DNA of 64,000 nucleotides, taken from contig OY856412.1 in NCBI GenBank assembly GCA_963693085.1, positions 1,060,974,744 through 1,061,038,743 on the forward strand, read 5' to 3'. Under the pieces are notes generated by a model that saw only the letters and a list, made by a program, of their open reading frames with translations, ran no database searches and was not told the DNA's origin. Numbering within the stretch: position 1 is the stretch's first letter; each line of letters opens with the position of its first letter. This document shows positions 50,033 to 61,485 of this stretch, one piece after another. The DNA is from Alisma plantago-aquatica (Eukaryota; Streptophyta; Magnoliopsida; Alismatales; Alismataceae). Made by a program: the position numbers and the translations under genes.

Positions 50033-53000
50033 TGTTGTAACAATCCTAGGATTATATGTTGATCCTCCATTCTTCTAGGCCTCCATTTGGTTATATTAAT
50101 ATCCAATTCCTTTTTTCCATTTCAATATGAATTGGCAATATTGAAAGCCAAAATATATCATGAATTCATAAATACCCTGTATATATTGTAAAATAACGAA
50201 AATACATTCAAAAAATAATTCTAATGTAAAAATATATCCAAATAGTATATTTAACACTAATTTGACAATATAAGATATTCTTAGGAGTTTAAGATGAAGG
50301 AAATCATATGCATATGTAATATACTATCATAAATGACTAGTTTACTAGTTGAGATGAATAAATACATTAAATGGATGTTAAATATACAAATAATAAAATA
50401 TAATGATAAACATTTGTAAAATTTGAATTTGATGTGAAATTTGGATTCCTAACATCCTAATTAGCTAACATACCAATTTTCAAGTCAATTAGACATTAAA
50501 TGTACCTCTAATGCAATTAATGAAAGAAAGAGATATAATGTGAGGGGGAATTGGTCGATTTATATAATGTCACACTTTAATCACTAATTTTCCATTTAAA
50601 CTCCTTTTCACATTATGTTTATTCATTACATATGCTACTTTTTGATGGATGCGGATCTGCTTGACCCGATCCACACCCATTCATCTTCTTCACATTGAGT
50701 TCTATATTATACCCGGTCACGATAAGCAAATCTATCGATCATCATACTTTCTATCCCCTTCACATTGCTTGGTTTCACCTCTATTTATCTTACCTATGAA
50801 TTGATCATCTCCATATTGAAGAACATAAAGCCTAGATGGTCTGGTCCCTCTGGTTCCTTAGACCTACAACCATGACTGGCTAGCAAGGAGGCTACCACTG
50901 CCAGCTTTCAATTGTTGTCGATGACTCAGCAATAGAATGCCATCACTACCACTCCTTCCTCAAGCAACCTCTCCCTAGTCACCAGTCACTACTAGATAGC
51001 CTAAGATGGAAGATCAGCGACCACCTATTCACCACTTACACATCTAATTACAAATCTTGATTGTTGTCAATGCCATTAAGAGCTGCCAATTGTGTGACCT
51101 CTGTGCAGTCGGGTGTTCCACTCTACAATTGTCGAGGTGGATTCTTCTCTGCTTCGCCAAGGTTCATCGACTCCATGGATTCTATCAAGTGAAGTCCCTA
51201 CAGCCTTTCAATGCCCCCATCTTCCTCCATTTGTCAATATTTATGTGTGTCTCTTCTTCCACTTTGCACTGTGTGCGAGAACCTGAGATTCATATTCATG
51301 TATCAGACGAATCTTGTTGCTGGTTTTTGCATTGAATTCAAATGTGTATCGAGGATTAGTGTTGGACTGCAAGCATATGAGTTGGCCCAGATTCATCCCT
51401 TCATCTCCCCTCACCCTCATCACCAAGGTTTTCCCTTTTTGCTCCCTCTCAGGTCTTAGTGTTGCTCCTTTAGGCTTCTTGAGTTTATCTTGTTGTTCAA
51501 GATCAAATTTGGTTGTTGTCGAATAGCAAAACATCTTGGATTTTTAGAGACCGGCCTTGAGGTGTCTCTGGTCTTCAATTCCATGTGGTGCGTGACTTCC
51601 TCCCTTGCCTGCCATGGAGTGGAACAAGAATCCTTCTCCTTGTTCATGGTGTCAGATAGTTTTATTCTCCTCAATTTTTCTTGGTTTTAGTTTCTTTATC
51701 TCTATGAGACAGACCCTAACTCATCATGATTTCTAGGAACCTGCCTCACTAACCGTGAACCTAAATAGGAGTAGGGAACAACTACCCTTTAGGTAGAGTT
51801 GGGTCGTAAAGTGAGGGAAGGTAGCAAAATGGAGAATTCCCTTAATACCCTTTCCCTATCTTGTTTTTCATTGTCACATGACCATGGGTATAAGTATCAC
51901 CTTGCTCAATTTTTATTTCACTCACATCACATGTGTTCAAGGGAAAACACTACAATAATGGTGTGTCCTACCTATGCTTTCAAAACCCACATGCTAGGCA
52001 TCATGGTACTTTCACAAGTTTTACTTCTAGTCTTTAGGTGCATTAAGGTCTTTCCACCCTTGTAAATGTTCTATTCAGATAAGATTTTATGTTTAGAAAA
52101 TTTTCTCAATTTAATGGTTTGCTTTTAGATCCTAATTCTAGGGTTAGAGTGATGCCAATTTTAGGGTATTCTACATTAAATAGTTTAAATATTAAGAATT
52201 TTGCAATTATACATTGAAATTAGGTTTGGAAAACATGACACTGAATAATAAGAGTACTTTTGGGTGATTAGGTCTAAATCATAAGGTATGTACATCTGCT
52301 ATTTTATTTTGGGCATTATTTAACTTAAACATGATTAATGAGACATCTCTTGAATGTCAATTTTTGGATATTCATATTTCCTGATTTAGATTCATTCATG
52401 TTCTTGTGATTGTTGAACTACTCTATTATAAACGGTCTTTGGACCCCTCCTGTTATGATTGTGTTTTTATGTGAAATTGACTGAATTGATAGTCCCGCCT
52501 CTCTATTTTATGCATGCTACATGTTCAACTAGAAAGTCTAGAATAATGGTACATATGTACAACCATACGTACATAGGGCACTCCGCCCAGGGTGTGCATT
52601 TACACCCTTATGTCTTTTAGGCCATTATCCTATGGTGTTATTGCCCTACTTTAGGTATATTTAGTCTACGATGTTATGCATGCAAAAGTTATTGTTTTAT
52701 ATTGGGATTGTTGATATCCATTATAGCGACACACTTCTATTCACATACTTATACTATGAATTTAATATGCCTCTTTTCTTCTAGTATAAATTTTTTTGAA
52801 CTTACCTAACTATAGTTATCCCCCTTCTTATGGGAACATCTCCTTTTATACTTTTGACCCAATATAATTCCCAAATGTTTATTATATGTACATACTTATC
52901 CTTTGTTGACCTACATGCCTTTGTTTACTATTTTCATGATGATGCTCCCTTTCACCCAGATATAGGTACATTAGAAGACAAGGATGGACGAAGATCATAT

Positions 53001-53088
53001 ACAAGATATTAGACCTAAGGATAGTTTGAAATGGCTGAGTTTCCCTCTACAACTGATCTTGCATGTTTTTTTATTTGTTACATGTATA
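50033..53088 (+). mobile_element. Element D, right LTR, cut by element F
   Basis: Starts TGTTGTAACAATCC and matches the left LTR up to TTGTTACATGTATA (left copy near 47387). About 160 bp that should complete the LTR are missing here; they would lie beyond element F outside the window. Confidence 0.75.
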
Positions 53089-55904
53089 TGTTGGGAAATA
53101 CGACATCAAATATGTTGCGGAAACAAAACTTTTACTGACATATTTCCCATTAATCAGCAGATCACGTCAACTATGAAATGGAAATGATAGTTTTACAAAG
53201 ATATACCTGGTCTAGTTGCAAGTCCAGTGACAATCCTCATCGATATAGATGCATACTCTATCATTGATGGTGTCTATGCAACTCATGGTTTCACTAGGAC
53301 TCGTCTGACTGCTCCTCCACAAATAGCAGACTCGAACAACTGTTGCATCGGCTCCTCTGATCTCGCCACAGGCTGTCAGTTGATGTTGCCCTCCTAGTAA
53401 TAACTAAAGGAGTTCTTCCTCTAGAGTAGTCCACACGGACCAACTAGAACTCTTGTCATCCTACTAGAATAGATAGGAAGGAGTTGTCACTCCATTTGGT
53501 GTTCTAGTCACCAACATGCTCTCCCACAATAATCTTTAGTTGTTCTCTCCCTTACTATCCCTCCCTAGTTGGGTTGGATTTGCTTGGACTCTCTTGGTTA
53601 CCACAACCAGAGAGGACAATAATTTTTAGAGAAACTAATTCTCAATTGTCTGTGTTGTACTTTGGGAAGCCCCCAATACCCCTCTATGTATAGTAGAGGC
53701 CAGGGTTAGGGTTCCCAATCTGTGCAGGAGTGGAAGGGACTGGAGGATCTCAAATTTTCACAATAATTCTGGAAGTTTCGCAACTAGTGACAACCGAGAC
53801 GGTCATCTAGAAACCCAAATGATCGTCTAACATTCCAAATGGTCATCTGGCTTAGTCTAGACAATTGTCTGACATTTTCCAATTTTGCACATATGTCAAA
53901 AATTCAATTCCAATTATTATACGTCACTATGTCAGCACCAATCCTATGTGCAATCAAAATTACACCCCTAAATTGGCTTTTGGTGTATCTGAGATGGGCA
54001 TCTCACACCAAGTAAGATGACCATCTGGCACCCTACAGTCAGGCTGAATTGCAGCCAATGTATAATACAATCAACCTGACACTTCAAATGGCTGTCTCAA
54101 CACTTGAACTGATTGTTTGGTAGTCTAGTCAGTTGATCTGTTGTGTGAATTAAAATACCTAAAGCCTTTAGTAATCAATTCAATCATAATTCAAGATCAA
54201 ACTCCTCTTCTATATGAGTTCCTATGTGTTTGACCCTATAGGTCTCATATTACATTGGAAGTGAATATCCATAACAACTTATGACATCACAAATAATGAG
54301 AAGTGCCTAATAAAACATCATTGCTACCCAAGTAAATAGAAAGTTGGAGAAAAACTTCAACCTACAATTTGTGTATGGTGTTATAGTGTTTGTATAGTTC
54401 CTTTGTCACAGATATCCAGATTAAACTAGAGGCATGGAGCAGTCATACTCATTATTATTCAATCTTGTTTCTTGAAACAGAGCAGACTGCATGAGATATA
54501 TGTAAGCTCAATATCACATATTGAATCTTATGCATATGGCCGTACTTTTATCAATCTCACTAATTAAGAGGCCTTTGATATCATATTCCTATAGGAGGGA
54601 CAAATTCCATCTCTATCACTCACAGTCAGTCCCCATGTGTCAAAGTCACTCAATCATCACCTTTATAATAACCCATGTTTCAGGACTGCATTGATGATGT
54701 CAAGGTGAACCCAATGACATGTGATGAGTGTAGTGATTTCAAGTCTAAGAACAACAACCACCACTATCACCATGATAGTTTATTATGAGTTCCATGATGA
54801 TGGCTTCCATGTGTTAATCTCACGGTGGGTCTGTCTGATACATTATTCTCTAACATGTATCTGTTTGCTTGGTTTGATATTGTCGTATCATGACTAATAA
54901 GACTTTGTCATCATTATAGACCAGTTTCCGTCAGCTCCTATTCTTGACATTGACTTCTCTCTCACCCTAGCTAGGGTTTCTTCCTCCAGAGGTGGCTCTC
55001 TGGGGGGAGGGGGATTTGGCCACCGCAAAGCGGTGCCCTGCTCCCCCTCAGTCTCTTCTCGCCCATCTTCAGGAGGGTCTCTTCTTCAGGAGGCGTGCGG
55101 GCATGTTGTATTTGGAGGTAGCGGTCTTCTTCCTCCCTTTCATTGAGCCCGGTTGCGATGCATTTCCTACCTCCTTTCTCTTTTACTTGATTTCTATCTA
55201 GACTACATTGTTCTCTTATTTTATCTCTCTCACTGTTAATCGACGCTTCTTTCTCTTCTAGTAGTAGATTTTTCCTTCTCAGTCAATTTTGTTGTGGTGT
55301 TGTATGGCAGCAAGTGTGGGAAAAATATCCTTTTATAATGTTGATTTGGTGCAGGTACTCTACCACATATACATACTCAGGTTGAAGGTATTCCTCATAG
55401 AAAGTTGTGTTAGCCAGCGAAGGAGAAGAGGGATCTATACATCATTGTTCTTATCAGATTCCAATACGCATTTTTGTGGTGATTTGTATGTGTTATTGAT
55501 ATTTGTGTGGTCTTTTAGTTTGTTTTTCTCCTCATGTAGATGTCGTATGGCTCCTCCATAATGAAAATTTTCTATTCAACTTCAAAAAAAAAGACTCTGT
55601 CATCAACCAACTCACACTCTGATCTTATGTGTTATTTTTTCTATCAACATTCCACAACAACAACCATGAGGGAAATAATGAGAATGTATATACTCTTAAT
55701 ATCCATATGATCTCATTCTTTAGGTCCTCAACCTGAAGACTTACATCATTGAGAAATATCATTCTCTAGAATTTATTATGATATTCATTATCTCATAACT
55801 TAATATACAAATAAATTGGAAGCATGCCTTTACAATTAATCAAATCATTTACATGTTATACCATTACAATCATCATATATTATTCACTCTGGTCATACAT
55901 AACA
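53089..55904 (-). mobile_element. Element F, 3' LTR (Ty1/copia), with nested retroposon
   Basis: The plus strand starts TGTTGGGAAATACGACATC and ends TACATAACA. It aligns with 61486-63608 throughout, apart from the insertion at 54914-55592, leaving about 2.1 kb. A TATA-like CTACTATACATAG (minus) lies at 53683-53694. The minus-strand polypurine tract TACAAGTGGGAG lies just beyond its right end. Confidence 0.8.
54914..55592 (+). mobile_element. Poly-A retroposon nested in the copia LTR
   Basis: About 680 bp ending in CAACTTC plus a 9-A run. It is flanked by GACTTTGTCATCA (54901-54913) and GACTCTGTCATCA (55593-55605). The sister LTR has the empty site GACTATCATCA near 63295. The 5' third is GC-rich and pyrimidine-rich (CTAGGGTTTCTTCCTCC...), and the 3' end (CCTCCATAATGAAAATTTTC plus A run) resembles plant LINE tails. 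No RT motif is present, so it is either an internally deleted LINE or a processed transcript. The frames at 54992-55201 and 55289-55561 have no known domain. Confidence 0.8.
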
Positions 55905-55910
55905 ACCGAC

Positions 55911-55922
55911 TCCCACTTGTAC
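55911..55922 (-). promoter_or_regulatory. Polypurine tract of element F
   Basis: Minus strand TACAAGTGGGAG just before the LTR start, the usual form for copia elements. The corresponding site next to the right LTR (near 63620) is degraded. Confidence 0.65.
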
Positions 55923-56069
55923 TTATAGCCAATCACCCATGGATCTCATCCTGAGTGACCTAACATGACCATCATGCTTATGCTGTGAAAGAGCTTTTAT
56001 AGAGGGCTTAGCAAGGTTTGCTTTAAGTTGGTATTTTGCAATTTTCACATCTCTTCACTGTAAGACTAC

Positions 56070-56716
56070 TCATATGAGATGGAATTGCAGTATGCTATTC
56101 AGGATTCCCACCCTAACTAGCAACTCCATTGTTTCCATGATTATTACTGTTGTGTCATCAATGGTTGGAACCTCACACAAGTTCACCCATATGAACTTCT
56201 TGATCCATACAATATCCTCTACTGTTCTTATAACATAGAGATATTGTGCTTCTTTTGTAGATTCAAGCAACTATCATTATCTCATAACCCTTTTTATCTT
56301 GTGCTTCTCATTTAATGTTAAACACTAATCATAGATTGCAATCATTTTTTCAGTTTGGAAGCTTGCATTGGTGTAATTGATTACACCCAACTCTTCCTTA
56401 TTACCATAACCACGAAACCAATTCTTTAAATGCTTTACAAGCACCTAAGGATGTTCTTTATGGTAGTCCAATGACTCTTACTGGCATCTGACATATACCA
56501 TCTTTTCATTTTCAATACATACAAGATTTCTAGGTATGTATATATATGTCTTCTCATCATGTCCAATACATATGAGATGATTGGACATCCTTGTGTCATG
56601 TCTAATACGTATGAGATAACTGGATATCTTCTTGTCATGTCTAATACATATGAGATAACATGATATAACTAGATATCTTCTTATCATGTCCAATACATAT
56701 GAGATAACGTGATAAG
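56070..56716 (-). pseudogene. Ty1/copia RNase H region, decayed, with local repeats
   Basis: SDASKSHWTTIKNILRCL (near 56440-56500) equals the copia block ...GxAHWxAVKxILRYL. EAQYLYVIRTVEDIVWIKKF with VPTIDD (56270-56160) matches the RNase H block EAEY..l.....E..WL..ll. Between them the segment 56558-56716 is a 39-bp tandem repeat. Frames are broken. Confidence 0.7.
56558..56716. repeat. 39-bp tandem repeat inside the copia pol remnant
   Basis: CATGTCCAATACATATGAGA-type units start at 56558, 56597, 56636 and 56685 (39, 39 and 49 bp apart; the last step contains a 10-bp extra CATGATATAA). The 39-bp units encode 13-residue repeats (ISYVLDM...). Confidence 0.85.
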
Positions 56717-57099
56717 TACATCACATTGCATGCAAGACAGATCCAATTGTGAATGCATATGGCATCTTATCTATGTATTCCTATTCTTCATAAGAATTGG
56801 GACACTAGGATCCTAAGAGACTAACTCCATGGATCATGGGCACATTTTCTCTCATTGATTCTTGCATGTTGAGCCCTTTAAAATCTTACCAATGTACGTT
56901 CTCTTGCTTAGGTCAAGAAGCTTTCAAGATCTATCACTATAGACCTCGATCCCTATCTCATATGATGCTTCACCTAAACCATTCATATAGAAGGTACTTT
57001 CCTTGCCAGGTTTTAACATTAGTAGGATAAAGATGTCATTCCCCATCATTATGTGGAATATTAATATGCTCCTACTAAATATTTTGTAATACCAGATTC

Positions 57100-57520
57100 C
57101 ATCTTCTTCTGACTCAAGTCAAACCCTTTGACTGTCTTGTCAAATAGAAGATTCCAGCTCTGAGATACTTGCTTCAATCCATAGATTGACTTGTATTGCT
57201 TATAGACTTTATTTGCATTAATAGATTTATAAAACCATTATTTTGTGTCATTTACACATCCTCTTAACTATTTCAATTAAGGAATGTGGTTTTGGCATCC
57301 ATATTCCAAATCTCACAGTTATACTAAGTTTCAACAATAAGCATGATCCAGATTAATTTAACCATGGCAACTGGTGAAAAGACTTCATCATTTTCAATAG
57401 TTTGAAATAGTTTGAAATTATTTGCAACCAATCTAGCTTTCCATGTTGGTCTTTTGACAAAAACCAAAATGCACCCTATGGGTATTACCCCTTCAGGTGG
57501 ATCGAGCAAGGTCATACCCT
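57100..57520 (-). pseudogene. Ty1/copia reverse transcriptase start, decayed
   Basis: DPPEGVIPIGCILVFVKRPT followed by KARLVANNF and DEVFSPVAMVKLI (57515-57324) is the first part of copia RT (DPPxGxKPIGCKWVFK, KARLVAKG, DETFSPVA). Later RT blocks, including YVDD, are not readable between 57320 and 56720. Confidence 0.8.
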
Positions 57521-57954
57521 ATTAGTGTACACTAAGTCCATCATTGATCCCATGGCCTCAAGTCATTTCTCATATTTTTGTCCCTCACTAGTTTCTAGGT
57601 AGGTTTTTAACTCATCTCTATGATCAAGTATCCACCATTTGAGTTATAATATATCATAATCTTTCAAACTCACGGCATGTTCTACTAGAACTATGAGTTC
57701 TGTGTTTACATAAGGAACTTGAGATTCCACAACAACTTGTGATTCTCCTTGTTCCTATTGTATCACTTTAGGTTCTATGTTTTCTTATTTGTCTCAAACA
57801 TTTTGACTTCAACTTTTACTCCCACTGATTCCTTAAGAATTAGTTTCCATTTAGGAATTCATCCATCCTAGAAATAAACTCTTTGTTGTTGGAATATAAG
57901 TAGTATTAAACAAGATAACATTCATGGGATTTGTGGATAAAGCCTTTTAAAGAA

Positions 57955-58365
57955 ACTATTTTCTTATACAAGCTTTCAATACTAATCATTATAAAAGACA
58001 TATTGGGACACTTCCCTTGCCATATCTCTTATGGTGTCTTTTGAACCAATTTACAAGGTACATTGTTTTAGTGTAAATCATGTGCCAAAAAGAATATTGG
58101 AAGATCAGCTAGATAGGTTGATAATCGCACCATGACTTAACATGATGTAAATTCCTTCTTTCTAGTATGCTTTAATGACACATTATCATTGTGTTTTAGG
58201 TGAAGTTCATCATGATACACTATCATGTTCTCCCAGAAGGTCCTCAAACTCTTGGTTTACGTATTTCAACATTGATCATATCGAGGTATCTTAATACTTT
58301 TACCAACTTAGATACGTACTTCATTTACGATTTCCTTGAACACTTCAAGATATCCAACCTTGTAT
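57955..58365 (-). pseudogene. Ty1/copia integrase, decayed
   Basis: Minus-strand wording FKEIVNEV, a degraded LRSDRGGEY region, SLKHTRKKEFTSC (from SERRNRTL...), LADLPIFFLAH (from LP.SFWGYA), then NNVPCKLVQKTPYEIW-like. The order agrees with the integrase core of copia. Several stops; the central Asp-Glu catalytic region is not intact. Confidence 0.7.
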
Positions 58366-58683
58366 TTCATTAAATACAAATTATCATATCTACTGATAAC
58401 ACATGTAAATATATATAATTAAGTCCTTGCAACTACCTTTAGCATTTATTCTAAAAGATCTTGTATACATCAATATGTACTAGCCCTAATAGAATATTCA
58501 TTCTCGCACTACATCTAGTGAAGATAATTTTGTCATATTACACAATGAGTGGGACTTTCATGTCTATATTGTTTCAATAACCAAAAGAATCTAGATAACC
58601 ATCATATGGATTCTAGAGATGCATTTTTCATCTATGCACTTCATATGACAATGCTATAGGCATTCATTGTAAGAGTTATCAAG

Positions 58684-58890
58684 TCATTCAATATGTGTGT
58701 CATACACATCTTTCTCTACAACTATCAAGTATAGTTTTTGAGACATAGGGAAATTCCATAAAAGATCATATCTTTTAAAATAAAACATAAAGTTCCTGTC
58801 ATATAAGACACATGATGTTTTCATTAATGGCATGTACATAATATAGCAATCCACTATTTCTATTATGTGCCCATGAATAACAGCTCCCAA
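58684..58890 (-). pseudogene. Ty1/copia protease and linker region, decayed
   Basis: HIIEIVDCYIMYMPLMKTSC corresponds to the copia stretch vieL.DCyYvP...kniiS that follows the protease active site. The active-site DTG itself is not recognisable. It sits between the zinc knuckle and the integrase, as expected. Confidence 0.5.
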
Positions 58891-58999
58891 CTATATAGGT
58901 AGCAACCCCTTGCTCTGCAAATTTCTAGATTATTTCTTCTCAGGTCCTAAATTAGAGATCTCTATCTCCATCTTCTTCATGAGATCCTCTACAAGGAGA

Positions 59000-59570
59000 A
59001 AAGTTCTTTCCAATGTCCAGACAAGTGACAATGGTGGAACTTTCTTTTATTTATCCTTTAAGTGGAAATGACAAATTCCTTATACACTTACTCTTCTCCA
59101 TATATTGAGTGTAGAAGAATTGGACTTTAGCTTAGCCCCAGAAACTTATTAGCCTTGCCTTTTTCCTAGAACTCACTTCCGCTTATCATCATCATGGATT
59201 TGACCTTCTTCTTTCTTGCCTTTGGCATCAACATGCCAAGCATTTGATAAACTGACTATATGATTCATGAAACACTTTCAGAATCATATTCATGGTCAAC
59301 TCTTGATCTAAGAGAAATCTGAATCATTTCACATGTCCAATCATATTGAGCACATGGGGTTCTACTGGACCTCCCATTGTCAGTTTGTACTCAATTAGCA
59401 CTTTGGAGACATTATACCTTCTTTGATTTACATGATTATTAAGATGTGTCACCATCCCAAAAATATCCATGTTTTCTTGTTGTTCATGCAACTCATAGTT
59501 CATATAATAGAGAATTAGGTATTCAAATGTCTATGGCATCATTGTCTTACTTCCAATAAGCATTCATTAA
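59000..59570 (-). pseudogene. Ty1/copia gag (UBN2) with zinc knuckle, decayed
   Basis: The gag part reads HLNNHVNQRRYNVSKVLIEY, GGPVEPHVLNMIGHV and LILKVFHESY (59520-59240), the UBN2-type gag wording (RYNVTKELL, V..HV..M). The knuckle at 59045-59000 reads KFHHCHLSGHWKEL where CFHCGKxGHWKRNC is normal, so its first and last Cys are lost. Confidence 0.6.
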
Positions 59571-59599
59571 CCTTAGGTACCTTTGGAATGGGTTCCCCT

Positions 59600-60973
59600 T
59601 GCATTGGTTTATCAAGGGCATAGAGCTTTCTCTCATTGATGAGAACATTTCTCAAAGTCCTTGACCAATTATGGAACTTTGTCCCATTTTGTCCTTCTCA
59701 TGGACTAATCACAATCTGAACGTGTTTGTGTTTGACAGTTGATTCTACAAAGAAATATTGCAACTTTTCAAAACATTTTTGATTTGGTTTGATTTGATAA
59801 ATTTGATGATATTTATTAGGTCTTCAATTATTATTGCTCCCACTATTTTATTCAAATTGATATCCTTCAATATCAAATTTAGAATATTTCCCTGTAAAAT
59901 ATTCTAGTGGGCCAAAATCCAAAATAATTCAACTATTACCAGCCTACACCAACATCCATAGCCAACTACCAAGGTAGGCAATCATGTCAATTGCATTATA
60001 TGCAACTCTAGGATAGTTAATATATGCAACTCCTTGCCATGATCATATGCATGCTTTTGGGTTCAGACCCTCTAAGAATCACCAGTCCAGCTTGACTCAA
60101 AAGTTGACATAATAATAATGCACCCCGCTTTGGAAGAACCTACATTACTACCATCACACTTCTACTAGATAGATGGCGCACCACGCTTTGGCATAACCTA
60201 CACTTGGTCGATCAAGCTTTTGATGTGTGTCACTTTTATAAAGCATCTAAGACTTGATATTATATTCGAGGGAGTTTGTATAAGTACATATACTTTATCC
60301 AATCACCACATATATAGTATGTATCATATACATGCTATAACCATGAATGAGGAACGTGCAATAAATAAAACACACAAGCGCTGGTTATGGTCATACTAAT
60401 GTAATTTTTGGAACCTCAAGGAATTACTACCACCTATGGTCCACATCATATGCAACCTATTATTGGTGAAGATATTTGCTTGAACCAATCCGAGTTGATT
60501 AGTTCACTTTTGAACTGGTCGGATCGCCTCCTGGTCACTAAGTTGGGCTCTTCTAAAGCGGTCGTATGGTTCTCAGGTCCAAGAAACATCTGGACACCTC
60601 CAACCAATCAAGTGGGACACTAGTGATTAGTTCACCCTCCTGTTGTCTGGCCTCCTTGGTCCTCCAGTCAATCGGGTCTTCTCACGAGCCACTTATTTTG
60701 TCTTTGTGCATATCGTTATCTCGCTTCGAAACTAAATTAGAACTATCCTATTTCTTATTACATTGTATATGGGAAAACCTTTGAGTGAAATTCGAGGGGA
60801 AAGAGAAAGAAGAGTATTCATTTACATTTGTAAAGGAGAGAGAGGCTCAGTACGTAGACTAATCAACAATAGGATTAAATAACCACAACTATGCACACAC
60901 AGATCTTGGGTTTTGGCCATAACCATGCTTCATATCCACCATAAAAACCGATTTAATGGCGACACATGTAAAT

Positions 60974-61010
<37 letters not shown>
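59600..61010 (-). other. 5' part of element F interior and leader
   Basis: No further domain recognised. The region 60400-60800 has plus-strand open frames without motifs, and its phrases (GGTCGGATCG, GGTCCAAGAAACATC) look unlike the AT-rich gag region. It may be leader sequence or another insertion. Confidence 0.35.
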
Positions 61011-61012
<2 letters not shown>

Positions 61013-61285
61013 GTATATCTTCACTACCCGTGCATCAATTTTGTAACAGGAAGGCATACATTTGTAATGAGATAGTCCAAATTGTAATGAGATGACCAAA
61101 ATTGTAATACAAAGACTCATTTTGTATTACAATGTTGTTACAGTCATAAATATATATTTTATTGTTTCTAGATAGAGAATACAAACATCACGCTATATTT
61201 ACAAAATGAGTTTGTCTATTACAATTTGGACCATCTCGTTACTAATGCATGCCTTCCTGTTACATAACAGATGCACATGTAGCGA

Positions 61286-61337
<52 letters not shown>
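60976..61337. repeat. Paired (TA)n microsatellites around the MITE
   Basis: An approximately 35-bp TA run on the left and 51-bp on the right, with the MITE between them. Confidence 0.95.
61011..61290. mobile_element. Foldback MITE flanked by TA microsatellites
   Basis: About 280 bp with inverted arms of roughly 105 bp. The left arm (from ATATCTTCACTAC at 61015) pairs with the right arm (ending GTAGCGAAGATAT near 61290). Both contain GTAACAGGAAGGCAT and AGTCCAAATTG/GGTCCAAATTG in inverse orientation. The loop is 61135-61195. Long TA runs (60976-61010 and 61287-61337) adjoin both ends. This is the arrangement reported for Micron-type MITEs of rice. No coding capacity. Confidence 0.75.
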
Positions 61338-61340
<3 letters not shown>

Positions 61341-61459
61341 TTTGAGTTCTTTATGTGGTTATAAGACGAATGTGCTCATCAACTAGTTCGAATATTCACA
61401 TCACATGCAATAAATAAATATGATAAAACAAAAATCTGATCATATCGATTATGCCAAAA

Positions 61460-61485
61460 CATACTTAATTGATGTGACTCTGATA
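61460..61485 (-). promoter_or_regulatory. Primer binding site of element F
   Basis: On the minus strand the LTR end (...TTTCCATCA) is followed within a base or so by TGGTATCAGAGTCAC, the Met-tRNA primer site typical of copia elements. Confidence 0.85.

Noticed and set aside
51057..51690. Cluster of overlapping open frames on both strands
   Set aside because: They lie inside the right LTR of element D and are not kept open in the left LTR.
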